Of a DNA stretch of 64,000 nt, positions 15,784 through 24,205 are shown piece after piece (positions within the stretch are counted from its first letter, which is position 1; every line of letters begins with the position of its first letter). The notes under the pieces were generated by a model, which was not told where the DNA came from, did no database searches, and worked only from the letters and a program-made list of their open reading frames with translations. The stretch spans positions 806,001-870,000 of the forward strand of contig NZ_PDJJ01000001.1 of the NCBI RefSeq assembly GCF_002563715.1, written 5' to 3'. The translations under genes were made by a program, and so were the position numbers. Source of the stretch: Isoptericola jiangsuensis. Lineage in GTDB: Bacteria; Actinomycetota; Actinomycetes; Actinomycetales; Cellulomonadaceae.

Positions 15784-16382
15784 GGCGCGCACGCACGACC
15801 GCGGCCCTCGCCGCCGTCGCCGGGACCGCCCTGCTGCTGTCCGCCTGCGCGGCCGAGTCCGGGGCGTCCGACGTCGTCGGGCAGGGCTTCGTGTCCGGCG
15901 ACGGCACCGTCCAGCAGTGGGCGCCCGACGAGCGCGACGACGTGGTCGTCGTCGCCGGCACCACCTTCGAGGGCGACGAGGTCTCCACCGAGGACTGGCG
16001 CGGCGACGTCGTCGTCCTCAACACCTGGTACGCGGGCTGCGCGCCCTGCCGGGCCGAGGCGCCCGACCTCGTCGAGATCGCGGGCTCCCGCGCCGACGAC
16101 GGCGTCCACCTGCTCGGCATCAACACCGAGGACGAGGCGGGCGCCGCGCTGGCCTTCCAGCGCACCTTCGACGTGCCCTACCCCTCGATCGAGGACCGCA
16201 GCGGGCAGGTCGTCGCCGGGCTGTCGGGCGTCGTCCCGCTGCAGGCCGTCCCGTCGACGGTCGTGCTGGACGCCGGCGGCAAGGTGGCCGCCCGCGTCGT
16301 CGGGCAGGTCGCGGGCTCCACGCTCGAGGCGCTGATCGACGACGCGCTGGCCGGCACCCAGACGGCCACCGAGGGCGACTGA
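15780..16382 (+). CDS. resA: ResA/TlpA-type thiol-disulfide lipoprotein
   Basis: An extracytoplasmic thioredoxin that reduces the CXXCH cysteines of apocytochrome c before heme is attached. The 200-residue protein begins with a lipoprotein signal peptide ending in the lipobox LLSAC, so it should be anchored in the outer leaflet. The redox motif Cys-Ala-Pro-Cys lies in WYAGCAPCRAEAP, and the cis-proline is in LQAVPSTVV. It overlaps the preceding stop by ATGA and is 1 bp from ccdA, so it is part of a tight operon with its electron donor. Confidence 0.92.
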   Translation: MRRARTTAALAAVAGTALLLSACAAESGASDVVGQGFVSGDGTVQQWAPDERDDVVVVAGTTFEGDEVSTEDWRGDVVVLNTWYAGCAPCRAEAPDLVEIAGSRADDGVHLLGINTEDEAGAALAFQRTFDVPYPSIEDRSGQVVAGLSGVVPLQAVPSTVVLDAGGKVAARVVGQVAGSTLEALIDDALAGTQTATEGD

Positions 16383-16383
16383 C

Positions 16384-17160
16384 GTGGGGGAGGCGTTCGC
16401 GACGACGGCGATGAGCGGGTCGATGCTCCTCGCCGTCCCCGTCGCGGTCCTGGCCGGGGTGGTGTCGTTCGCGTCCCCGTGCGTCCTGCCGCTCGTGCCC
16501 GGCTACGTCGGGTACGTGGGCGGGATGGCCGCGGCCACCGCGGGCCCCGCGGGCGGCACGACGACGGCGACGAGGACCCCGGCCCGCAGCCGCGTCGTCA
16601 CCGGCGTCGCGCTGTTCGTGCTCGGCTTCACCGCCGTGTTCGTGGCCCTCATGGCCGCCGCCGGGGCGCTGGGCTCGTACCTGGTGCGCTACGAGGACGT
16701 GCTCACGCGGGTGCTCGGCGTCGTCGTGATCCTCATGGGCGTCGCCTTCCTCGGCGGCATCGGGTTCCTCCAGCGGGAGCGTCGCCTGCACGTCAGCCCG
16801 CGGGCGGGTCTGTGGGGGGCGCCGCTGCTGGGCGTCGTGTTCGGCCTCGGGTGGACGCCCTGCCTCGGCCCGACCCTGGCCGCGGTCCAGTCGCTCGCGC
16901 TCGACGAGGCGTCGGCGACCCGCGGCCTGCTGCTCGGCGTCGCCTACTGCGTGGGGCTCGGCGTGCCGTTCCTCCTGGTCGCGCTCGGCCTGCAGTCCTC
17001 CCAGAAGATGCTCGGGTTCCTGCGTCGGCACCGCCTCGCGATCATGCGGGTCGGCGGCGGCCTGCTCATCGCCATCGGCCTGGCCATGGTGACGGGCGTG
17101 TGGGGCGCGGTGACGAGCCAGCTGCAGAGCTGGATCAGCGGATACACGACGGTGGTGTGA
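16384..17160 (+). CDS. ccdA: Thiol-disulfide transporter CcdA
   Basis: CcdA carries reducing equivalents across the membrane from cytoplasmic thioredoxin to ResA. The 258-residue protein has about six membrane helices, with the two redox cysteines in conserved contexts: SFASPCVLPLVPGYVGYVGG in the first helix and GWTPCLGPTLAAV in the fourth. The GTG start follows the resA stop by one base and the stop overlaps the resB ATG (TGATG). Confidence 0.93.
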   Translation: MGEAFATTAMSGSMLLAVPVAVLAGVVSFASPCVLPLVPGYVGYVGGMAAATAGPAGGTTTATRTPARSRVVTGVALFVLGFTAVFVALMAAAGALGSYLVRYEDVLTRVLGVVVILMGVAFLGGIGFLQRERRLHVSPRAGLWGAPLLGVVFGLGWTPCLGPTLAAVQSLALDEASATRGLLLGVAYCVGLGVPFLLVALGLQSSQKMLGFLRRHRLAIMRVGGGLLIAIGLAMVTGVWGAVTSQLQSWISGYTTVV

Positions 17161-18893
17161 TGGCAGGGCAGACGTACCGTCCCGACGGGATCGCGGACGA
17201 GTTCACGACCGGTGGAGCGGAGCCCGAGCGGCCCGCCGCCGCGGACGCCCCCGGGCAGGGGGCGCCGCAGCTGCCCTCCCTCGGCCGGCGCGGCATGCTG
17301 CGCTGGACGTGGCGCCAGCTCACCAGCATGCGTGTCGCGCTCATGCTGCTCATGCTGCTCGCCGTCGCCGCGGTGCCCGGCTCGATCCTGCCGCAGCGGC
17401 CGCAGGACCCGGCCGCCGTCGTCGAGTACCTCGGCGAGCACCCCACCGCGGGCGAGTGGCTGGACCGCTTCGGGTTCTTCGACGTCTACTCCTCGCCCTG
17501 GTTCTCGGCGATCTACCTGCTGCTGCTCGTGTCGCTGGTCGGTTGCATCGTGCCGCGCACGATCGCGCACGCCCGCGCGCTGCGGTCGCGTCCGCCGCGC
17601 ACCCCGGCCCGGTTCGAACGCTTCCCCGTGCACGTGCGCGCCACGTCGTCCGCGACGCCCGACGAGGTGACCGAGGCCGTCGCCGCGCACCTGCGGGGCC
17701 GCGTGCGCCTGCTGCCGAGGTTCCGCGTCGAGACCGACGCCGAGGACGCCCGTGCGGCCCGCGGCAAGGTGCCCGCGCGCCCGGCCACCCGCACCGTCGC
17801 GGCCGAGCGCGGCTACCTGCGCGAGACGGGGAACCTGCTGTTCCACCTCGCGCTCGTCGGCCTCGTGATCTCCGTCGGCGTGGGCCAGCTGATGCACTAC
17901 CGCGGCCAGGCCATCGTCACCGAGGGCCGCGGCTTCGCGAACGCCGTCGTCGACTACGACACCTTCGAGTCCGGCGCGTGGTTCCGCGAGGACTCGCTCG
18001 TGCCGTTCTCGATGACGCTCGACGCGTTCACCTCCGAGTTCGCCACCGACACCGTCGCGTTCGCGCAGTCGCGCGACTTCACCGCGGACGTCACCGTGCG
18101 CGAGCCCGACGGCACCGAGAGCGCCGAGACCATCAAGGTCAACCACCCGCTCGAGATCGACGGCGCCAAGATCTACCTGCAGGGCAACGGCTACGCGCCC
18201 GACATCACCGTGACCGACGCCGCCGGCGAGGTCGCGTTCTCCGGTCGGGTGCCCTTCATCCCGGAGGACCAGGTCTACACCTCGCGCGGCGTCGTGAAGG
18301 TGCCGGACGTGTCCGACGGGCTGGAGCAGATCGGGCTCGTCGGGTACTTCCTGCCCACCGCGGTCATCGAGGACGACGGGTCGGCACGGTCCGCGTTCCC
18401 GCTGCCCACCGCACCCCTGCTCGTGCTGGAGGTGTACCGCGGGGACCTCGGCCTGGACGAGGGCGTGCCGCAGAACGTGTACCGCCTCGACACCGCCAAC
18501 CTCACGCCGTCGCTCGACGAGGACGGCGAGCGCGTCAAGATCCTCCTGGAGCCCGGCGACACGGTCGACCTGCCCGACGGGCTCGGCACCATCACGTTCG
18601 CCGACGGCGACGTGCCGCGGTTCGTCGCGCTCGACCTGCGCCACGACCCGTCGCTCGCCTGGGTGCTGACGTTCGCCCTGCTCGCGCTCACCGGCCTCGT
18701 CGGCTCGCTGTTCCTGCCGCGGCGCCGCGTGTGGGTGCGATCATGGGACGACGGCGGCACCACGCGCGTCGAGGTCGCGGGCCTGGCCCGCGGCGACGAC
18801 GCCGGCCTGGACGGCGAGGTCGGGCGCGTGCTCGACGCCGTGCCGGGCGTCACGACCGACGACAGCCCCACCGACCGAGGGACGGAAGACTGA
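17160..18893 (+). CDS. resB: Cytochrome c maturation protein ResB (Ccs1)
   Basis: ResB pairs with CcsB to form the system II synthetase that moves heme outward and links it to apocytochrome c. The 577-residue protein has an N-terminal cytoplasmic leader of about 55 residues, three closely spaced N-terminal membrane helices (beginning MRVALMLLMLLAVAAVPGS), a large outer domain, and a final helix (WVLTFALLALTGLVGSLFL) before a short cytoplasmic tail. Conserved strings include FFDVYSSPWF and a late VALDLRHDP. It is directly followed by ccsB. Confidence 0.93.
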   Translation: MAGQTYRPDGIADEFTTGGAEPERPAAADAPGQGAPQLPSLGRRGMLRWTWRQLTSMRVALMLLMLLAVAAVPGSILPQRPQDPAAVVEYLGEHPTAGEWLDRFGFFDVYSSPWFSAIYLLLLVSLVGCIVPRTIAHARALRSRPPRTPARFERFPVHVRATSSATPDEVTEAVAAHLRGRVRLLPRFRVETDAEDARAARGKVPARPATRTVAAERGYLRETGNLLFHLALVGLVISVGVGQLMHYRGQAIVTEGRGFANAVVDYDTFESGAWFREDSLVPFSMTLDAFTSEFATDTVAFAQSRDFTADVTVREPDGTESAETIKVNHPLEIDGAKIYLQGNGYAPDITVTDAAGEVAFSGRVPFIPEDQVYTSRGVVKVPDVSDGLEQIGLVGYFLPTAVIEDDGSARSAFPLPTAPLLVLEVYRGDLGLDEGVPQNVYRLDTANLTPSLDEDGERVKILLEPGDTVDLPDGLGTITFADGDVPRFVALDLRHDPSLAWVLTFALLALTGLVGSLFLPRRRVWVRSWDDGGTTRVEVAGLARGDDAGLDGEVGRVLDAVPGVTTDDSPTDRGTED

Positions 18894-18894
18894 C

Positions 18895-19845
18895 ATGGGT
18901 ATCGCCGAGCTGAGCGACCTGCTCGTCTGGGCCGCCGCGACGACGTTCGCGATCGCGATGATCGCGTTCGCCGTCGACCTGGGCAGCAGGTCCGACGAGA
19001 AGCTCACCGCCAAGGCCTCCGCGGCCGTGACCGTCGGGGCCGGCGCCCCCGCCGCCGGGCCCGCCGGCGCCGAGGCCCCGCCGCGCCGGCGCGCCGCCGG
19101 GATCGCGATGTCGACGTCGTGGCTCGGTACCGCGCTGCTGCTCGTCGGGATCGTGCTGCGCGGCCTCGCCGCCGGGCGCACCCCCTGGGCCAACATGTAC
19201 GAGTTCACGCTCGTCGGGTCGTTCGTCGCGATGGCCGTGTTCCTCGTCTGGAACCTGCGCCGCGACGTGCGGTTCCTCGGGGCGTTCGTCACCGGCATCG
19301 TGACGCTGTTCCTCGTGCTGGGCCTCAACGCGTTCCACGTCGCCGCGACCGGCGTGCAGCCCGCGCTGCAGAACTACTGGCTGGTGCTGCACGTCGGTGT
19401 CGCGATCGTCGCCACCGGCATCTTCACCGTCGCGTTCGTCCTGTCCGTGCTGCAGCTCCTGCGCGACTTCCGCGACGAGAACGTCCCGTTCCTCGCGCGC
19501 CCCGGCTTCCGCTGGCTCGACCGCACGCCCTCCCCGGTGACGCTCGAGTCGATGTCGTTCCGCCTCAACGCCGTCGCGTTCGTGCTGTGGACCTTCACCA
19601 TCATCGGCGGCGCCATCTGGGCCGAGGACGCCTGGGGCCGGTACTGGGGCTGGGACCCCAAGGAGGTGTGGAGCTTCGTCATCTGGGTCATCTACGCCGC
19701 CTACCTGCACGCCCGCACCACGCGCGGCTGGTCCGGCCGCCGCGCCGCCTGGTTCGTCGTCGTCGGCTACGCCTGCGTGCTGTTCAACTTCACCGGCGTG
19801 AACCTCATCTTCAACGGCAAGCACTCGTACTCCGGCATCAGCTGA
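18895..19845 (+). CDS. ccsB: Cytochrome c maturation protein CcsB (ResC, CcsA family)
   Basis: The heme-handling partner of ResB. The 316-residue protein has about eight membrane helices. The outer heme-binding WWD motif reads WGRYWGWDPKEVWSFVIW, and the flanking conserved histidines are present (for example FHVAATG, YLHARTT and KHSYSG). The product should attach heme to apocytochromes such as QcrC of the bc1 complex, which is not in this window. A strong terminator follows 28 bp after the stop and closes the five-gene operon. Confidence 0.95.
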   Translation: MGIAELSDLLVWAAATTFAIAMIAFAVDLGSRSDEKLTAKASAAVTVGAGAPAAGPAGAEAPPRRRAAGIAMSTSWLGTALLLVGIVLRGLAAGRTPWANMYEFTLVGSFVAMAVFLVWNLRRDVRFLGAFVTGIVTLFLVLGLNAFHVAATGVQPALQNYWLVLHVGVAIVATGIFTVAFVLSVLQLLRDFRDENVPFLARPGFRWLDRTPSPVTLESMSFRLNAVAFVLWTFTIIGGAIWAEDAWGRYWGWDPKEVWSFVIWVIYAAYLHARTTRGWSGRRAAWFVVVGYACVLFNFTGVNLIFNGKHSYSGIS

Positions 19846-19873
19846 TCCGCCGCCCGCGCCCTCCCGGCGCGGC

Positions 19874-19916
19874 ACGACGAAGGGCGGGGACCATGACGGT
19901 CCCCGCCCTTCGTCGT
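19874..19916 (+). terminator. Terminator of the cytochrome c maturation operon
   Basis: A perfect 19-bp stem (ACGACGAAGGGCGGGGACC and its complement) with a 5-base loop, 28 bp after the ccsB stop. Confidence 0.85.
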
Positions 19917-20034
19917 CCCGGTGACGCCGACCTCCCCGGTCCGTGGCGCCTGGTCCTGCCGTGCCCGAGACCCTCGTCACCCAGGGCCGTCCGCCCCGGG
20001 TGAGGTGCCCGCGCCGCGCGGTGCGGCCCGGTGG

Positions 20035-20487
20035 TCAGTCGCCGCCGCCACCGCCGTCCCCGCCACCGCCGTCGGACCCGCCGTCGCCGCCCCAGCCGCC
20101 GTCGTGACCGCGCCGGTCGCCGTCGCCGTCCGCGGACGGACCGGTGGCGCCGTCCCCGCCGCTGTCGCGCTGCTCACGTCGCCGGCGACGCTTCTCCTGG
20201 TCCAGGCGCCACAGGAACTCCGGGTCGTCGTCCGGCGCGACCGGCCCGGACGGGCGGCGCGGGCCACGGCTCGGCCGCGCCGTGCGGCCGCCGGAGCCGC
20301 CGCGGCGCTTGCGGGCCTGCCGGGCGACGATCCAGGTCAAGGGGCCGAAGATCGGCAGCAGGACGATGATGAGCACCCACAGCCAGGTCGGCAGGCCGCC
20401 CCGGTCGTCGTCGTCCGAGCTCGCCAGGTCGGACAGGGCGTACACCAGCAGCCCGACGACGACGAGACCCACCAGCACACGAGTCAT
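20035..20487 (-). CDS. PLDc_N-domain small membrane protein
   Basis: A 150-residue protein with two membrane segments near the N-terminus. The second (TWLWVLIIVLLPIFGPLTWIV) is the phospholipase-D nuclease N-terminal (PLDc_N) motif, which occurs alone in many small actinobacterial proteins of unknown function. The rest is a charged, low-complexity tail: Arg-rich, then Asp/Gly-rich, ending in a run of glycines and aspartates. There is no phospholipase catalytic HKD motif. The ATG at 20487 has a TAGGGT box exactly six bases upstream. Confidence 0.8.
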   Translation of the reverse strand: MTRVLVGLVVVGLLVYALSDLASSDDDDRGGLPTWLWVLIIVLLPIFGPLTWIVARQARKRRGGSGGRTARPSRGPRRPSGPVAPDDDPEFLWRLDQEKRRRRREQRDSGGDGATGPSADGDGDRRGHDGGWGGDGGSDGGGGDGGGGGD

Positions 20488-20493
20488 GGCTCC

Positions 20494-20499
20494 ACCCTA
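20494..20499 (-). promoter_or_regulatory. -10 box (TAGGGT) for the leaderless PLDc_N gene
   Basis: Minus-strand TAGGGT ends six bases before the ATG at 20487. It is back to back with the promoter of the DUF4229 gene about 60 bp away. Confidence 0.45.
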
Positions 20500-20557
20500 G
20501 TTGCCCGGGGAAGGGCCTCGGCACGGGCCGCTGTCCGGCCCCCCTGCGCGGGCGGAC

Positions 20558-20563
20558 TACCCT
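20558..20563 (+). promoter_or_regulatory. -10 box (TACCCT) for the leaderless DUF4229 gene
   Basis: TACCCT ends six bases before the GTG at 20570. Confidence 0.45.
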
Positions 20564-20569
20564 GGGAGG

Positions 20570-20884
20570 GTGCCCCTCGTGACCTACTCCGTGCTGCGCC
20601 TGCTGATCCTCGCGGCCGCCCTCGGGCTGGCCTGGACGGTCGGCCTGCGCGGCTGGCTGCTCGCCCTGGTCGCCGTCGTGGTGGCCTTCGCCGTCTCCTA
20701 CCTCGCGCTGCCGAGGCAGCGGGACGCGGCGACCGCCTGGATGGCGCAGCGTGCGGAGCGGCGCGCCGGGCGTCGTGGCTCGGACAAGGTCACGGTGGAC
20801 TCCCTGGCCGCGGACGACGCCGCCGCCGAGGACGCCGCGTTCGAGGGCGACCGGGTCGACCCGTCCGCCACGACCGAGCGCTGA
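20570..20884 (+). CDS. DUF4229 small membrane protein
   Basis: A 104-residue protein with two membrane helices (YSVLRLLILAAALGLAWTVG and LLALVAVVVAFAVSYLAL) followed by a charged cytoplasmic tail rich in Asp, Glu and Ala. The layout fits the actinobacterial DUF4229 family, whose function is unknown. It is convergent with menA, 19 bp away. The GTG start is supported by the TACCCT box six bases upstream. In related genomes such a gene often sits beside menA; a link to menaquinone is only contextual. Confidence 0.78.
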   Translation: MPLVTYSVLRLLILAAALGLAWTVGLRGWLLALVAVVVAFAVSYLALPRQRDAATAWMAQRAERRAGRRGSDKVTVDSLAADDAAAEDAAFEGDRVDPSATTER

Positions 20885-20903
20885 ACCCGCCGGCGGGGCG
20901 GCG

Positions 20904-21773
20904 TCAGAGCGCCAGACCGACGCCCAGCAGGACGCCGTAGGCGAGCTCGAACATCCCCGTGCCCGCCAGGACGGGCACCAGCGCGCGGCCCCGCGCGCCC
21001 GCCAGCACCGGCAGCACCAGCAGGACCGCCGGGAGCAGCAGCACCGCGACGAGGAACACCCACGGGTTCCAGGCGGCGCACGCGAGGGCGAGCAGCATGG
21101 CCAGCGCGATCCACAGTGCGTACAGGCGGCGCGCGCGCCGGTCACCGAGACGCACCGCCAGGGTCCGCTTGCCGGCGTCCACGTCCGTGGGGATGTCCCG
21201 GACGTTGTTGACCATGAGCAGCGCGCAGGCGATGAGCCCGACCCCGACGGCGCCCAGCACCGCCGGCCACGTGACGCGGTCCGCCTGGGTGTAGGTCGTG
21301 CCGAGGGTGGCCACCAGCCCGAAGAACACGAACACCCCGACCTCGCCGAGGCCCGCGTACCCGTAGGGCCGCTTCCCGCCGGTGTAGTACCAGGCCGCGA
21401 CGACGCACAGCACGCCGACTCCCAGCAGCCACCAGTGCCCGCTCACCGCGCACAGGGCCAGCCCCAGCACCCCGGCGACGCCGAACGCCGCGAACGCCGC
21501 GCCCCTGACCTGCCCGGACCGGGCGACGCCCGACGCCGTGAGCCGCAGCGGACCGACCCGGTCGAGGTCCGTGCCGCGCACGCCGTCCGAGTAGTCGTTG
21601 GCGTAGTTCACGCCCACCTGGAGGGCGAGGGCCACCCCGAGGGCGAGCAGCGCCGCCAGCCAGGCGAACGCGTCGACCTGCGCGGCCGCGCCGGACCCGA
21701 CCAGGACGGGGGCGGCGGCGGCGGGCAGGGTGCGCGGGCGTGCCCCGGCGACCCACTCGGCGGGCGTGGCCAT
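20904..21773 (-). CDS. menA: 1,4-dihydroxy-2-naphthoate polyprenyltransferase
   Basis: MenA joins the polyprenyl tail to 1,4-dihydroxy-2-naphthoate, making demethylmenaquinone in the membrane. The 289-residue protein has about eight to nine membrane helices. The two Asp-rich UbiA-superfamily motifs are NYANDYSDGVRGTD and NNVRDIPTDVDAGKRT, which bind the prenyl diphosphate through magnesium. It lies 11 bp downstream of menE and is probably co-transcribed. A GAGAGGAGC Shine-Dalgarno precedes the ATG. The tail donor is plausibly the product of the synthase at 53176. Confidence 0.96.
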   Translation of the reverse strand: MATPAEWVAGARPRTLPAAAAPVLVGSGAAAQVDAFAWLAALLALGVALALQVGVNYANDYSDGVRGTDLDRVGPLRLTASGVARSGQVRGAAFAAFGVAGVLGLALCAVSGHWWLLGVGVLCVVAAWYYTGGKRPYGYAGLGEVGVFVFFGLVATLGTTYTQADRVTWPAVLGAVGVGLIACALLMVNNVRDIPTDVDAGKRTLAVRLGDRRARRLYALWIALAMLLALACAAWNPWVFLVAVLLLPAVLLVLPVLAGARGRALVPVLAGTGMFELAYGVLLGVGLAL

Positions 21774-21784
21774 GCGTGCTCCTC

Positions 21785-22963
21785 TCAGCGGGCGGTGCCG
21801 GCGGGCACCAGGTCGACGACGGCTGCGCGGTCGACCTTGCCGGGGCCGCGCAGGGGGAGCGCGGGCACCCGGTACACCTGTCGTGGCGCGGCGGCCGCGC
21901 CCAGCCTATCCGCGACGGCGGCCCGCACCCGCGCCAGCTCGGCCGCGCCGACGGGGACGGCCGCGGCGTCCGCAGGGGGGTCGCCGCGGCCGTCCGGGAC
22001 GGCACCGGCCCGGCCCGGGGCGGAGCACACCGCGACGACGGCCTGCCCCCACTCGTCGTCGGGCACGCCGACCACGCACACCTCGGCGTCGAGCAGCTCG
22101 CCGAGGACCGCCTCCACGGCCGCGGGCGCCACGTTCACGCCGCCGGTGACGACCACGTCGTCCGCCCGGCCCAGCACCCGCAGCACGCCGTCCTCGACCG
22201 TGCCGAGGTCGCTCGTGCGGAACCAGCGGCCGTCGGGGCCGTCGACGAACGCCGCCGCCGTCGCGGCGTCGTCGCCCACGTACCCCGACGCGAGCGTGGG
22301 CCCGGCGAGCTCCACCACGCCGTCGGCGAGCCGCACCCGCACGCCGGGCAGCGCGACGCCGTCGTAGACGCAGCCGCCGGCCGTCTCCGACATGCCGTAG
22401 GTGCGGACCACGGGCACCCCCGCGTCGTGCGCGCGGGCCAGCAGCCCGGGCGGGGTGGCCGCGCCACCCAGCAGCACCGCCCCGCAGCGGGCCAGCGCGT
22501 GCAGCGCCGCCGGCTCGCCGCCGTCCGCCGCCTCCACGACCCGGTGGAGCTGGGTGGGGACCAGCGACAGGTGCACCGGGTCGTCGCCGCGCAGCGGCTC
22601 GGCGAGCAGCTCCGCCAGCCCGGCCGGGGTGAACGGTCCGTCGGGCGCCGCCACGGGCGCCCGGCCCGCCAGCAGGGAGCGCACCAGCACCTGCACGCCC
22701 GCGACGTGCGTCGGCGGCAGGGTGAGGACCCAGCGGCCCGCGCCGCCGAGCCGCTCGTGCGTCGCGGTCGCGGAGGCCCGCAGCGCCGCCGCGCCGAGCG
22801 CGACCTCGCGCGGCGTGCCCGTGGACCCCGAGGTGCGCACGACGACCGCGGTGCCCGCCGGCGGCGGCGCGGCGGTCAGGCGGGGGAGGGGGGCTACGGG
22901 GGCGCCGCCGTCGAGCGCGCGACGCAGGGCGTCGACGAGGACCGGGAGGTCGGTGGTGCTCAC
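21785..22963 (-). CDS. menE: o-Succinylbenzoate--CoA ligase
   Basis: MenE activates o-succinylbenzoate to its CoA thioester with ATP. The 392-residue adenylate-forming enzyme has the P-loop RTSGSTGTPREVAL, the YGMSETAGG motif, the adenosine-binding GRWFRTSDLG and the C-terminal catalytic lysine in RGPGKVDRAA. The N-terminal part is shorter than in general acyl-CoA ligases, as usual for actinobacterial MenE. The GTG at 22963 has a TATCGT box exactly six bases upstream. Confidence 0.94.
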   Translation of the reverse strand: MSTTDLPVLVDALRRALDGGAPVAPLPRLTAAPPPAGTAVVVRTSGSTGTPREVALGAAALRASATATHERLGGAGRWVLTLPPTHVAGVQVLVRSLLAGRAPVAAPDGPFTPAGLAELLAEPLRGDDPVHLSLVPTQLHRVVEAADGGEPAALHALARCGAVLLGGAATPPGLLARAHDAGVPVVRTYGMSETAGGCVYDGVALPGVRVRLADGVVELAGPTLASGYVGDDAATAAAFVDGPDGRWFRTSDLGTVEDGVLRVLGRADDVVVTGGVNVAPAAVEAVLGELLDAEVCVVGVPDDEWGQAVVAVCSAPGRAGAVPDGRGDPPADAAAVPVGAAELARVRAAVADRLGAAAAPRQVYRVPALPLRGPGKVDRAAVVDLVPAGTAR

Positions 22964-22969
22964 CGGGTC

Positions 22970-22975
22970 ACGATA
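22970..22975 (-). promoter_or_regulatory. -10 box (TATCGT) for leaderless menE transcript
   Basis: Minus-strand TATCGT ends six bases before the menE GTG at 22963. Confidence 0.45.
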
Positions 22976-23085
22976 GGCCGCCCTCGGCGGCGCCGGGACC
23001 GCCGGGGCGGGTCCCGTCGGGGCGGCCGGGCGCGGCGGGTCGGGTGACGTAGGGTGTGCGCGCCGACACACTGCCGGAGGTACCG

Positions 23086-24138
23086 ATGACCGTGCGCCGT
23101 CGTCCCGCGGCCCTCGCGGGGACGCTCCTCGCCGTCACGCTGCTCGCCGCGTGCTCCGGGGAGCCGGAGCCCGCCCCCACCTCGACCGTGGCCGCCCCCG
23201 TGGAGTCGGTCGCGAAGTCCGCACCCCCGGCCGTGCCCACCGTCTGGCCCCTCACCGGGGTCGCCACCGACGAGGTCGCGCAGCGTCCCGCGCTGGCGAT
23301 CAAGATCGAGAACTCCCGCGAGGCCCGCCCCCAGACCGGTCTCGAGGCGGCCGACACCGTGTGGGAGGAGGTCGTCGAGGGCGGCATCACGCGGTTCGTC
23401 GCCGTCTACCACTCCACCGTCCCGGACGTCGTCGAGCCCGTGCGCTCGGTGCGACCCATGGACCCGGCGATCGTCGCGCCGCTCGACGGGATCCTCGCCT
23501 ACTCCGGCGCGCAGCAGCCGTTCATCGACGCCGTGGGGGCGGCCGGCGTCCAGTCGGTCATCATGGACGCGGGCGACGCCGGGTTCACCCGCGACCCGAA
23601 CCGGTACGCCCCGCACAACGTGCTCGGCGACCCGGTGGCGTTCCTCGCCCAGGACGACGGCGAGCGCACCACGCCGCCGCCCGCACAGTTCGCGTTCGCG
23701 CGCGCCGCGGCGCACGCCACCGCCGTCGTGCAGGGCACGGCGACACGCCACCTCGACGTCGTGCTGTCCCCCGCGCAGACGAGCGCCTGGGCGTGGGAGA
23801 AGAAGTCCGGCACCTGGCTGCGCTCCGAGGGCACCGCCCCGTCCCTGTCGACGTCCGGGGTGCAGCACGCCGCGGAGAACGTCGTCGTCCTGGACGTGGA
23901 GGTCGTCGACACCTCCTACCGGGACCCGTCCGGGGCGCCCGTGCCGGAGACGCAGCTCGTGGGCTCGGGCACCGGCCTGGTCGCGAGCGGCGGTCGCACG
24001 CTCGCCGTCGAGTGGTCGAAGAAGTCCCTGCACGACCCGGTGGTGCTCACCGCGGACGGCGACCCCGTCGAGCTCGCCCCGGGCCGCACGTGGGTGGAGC
24101 TCGTGCCCACCCGCACCGGCTCGTACTCGACGTCCTGA
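23086..24138 (+). CDS. DUF3048 lipoprotein
   Basis: A 350-residue exported lipoprotein with the lipobox LLAAC ending at Cys23, then a Pro/Thr/Val linker and the two DUF3048 domains, seen in the strings PALAIKIENSREARPQTGLE, VPVRSVRP-like text (VEPVRSVRPMDPAI) and RDPNRYAPHNV. The family (YerB in Bacillus) is of unknown function, though conserved in Gram-positive bacteria. The ATG at 23086 has GGAGG seven bases upstream, and a TAGGGT box at 23050-23055 gives a leader of about 25 bases. It is divergent from menE. Confidence 0.88.
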   Translation: MTVRRRPAALAGTLLAVTLLAACSGEPEPAPTSTVAAPVESVAKSAPPAVPTVWPLTGVATDEVAQRPALAIKIENSREARPQTGLEAADTVWEEVVEGGITRFVAVYHSTVPDVVEPVRSVRPMDPAIVAPLDGILAYSGAQQPFIDAVGAAGVQSVIMDAGDAGFTRDPNRYAPHNVLGDPVAFLAQDDGERTTPPPAQFAFARAAAHATAVVQGTATRHLDVVLSPAQTSAWAWEKKSGTWLRSEGTAPSLSTSGVQHAAENVVVLDVEVVDTSYRDPSGAPVPETQLVGSGTGLVASGGRTLAVEWSKKSLHDPVVLTADGDPVELAPGRTWVELVPTRTGSYSTS

Positions 24139-24205
24139 CCCGGGCCGCCACCCTCTCCGGAACAGGGGTGTCGGAGGCAGCGGAGCGGCGGGGGACCGGC
24201 GGCCG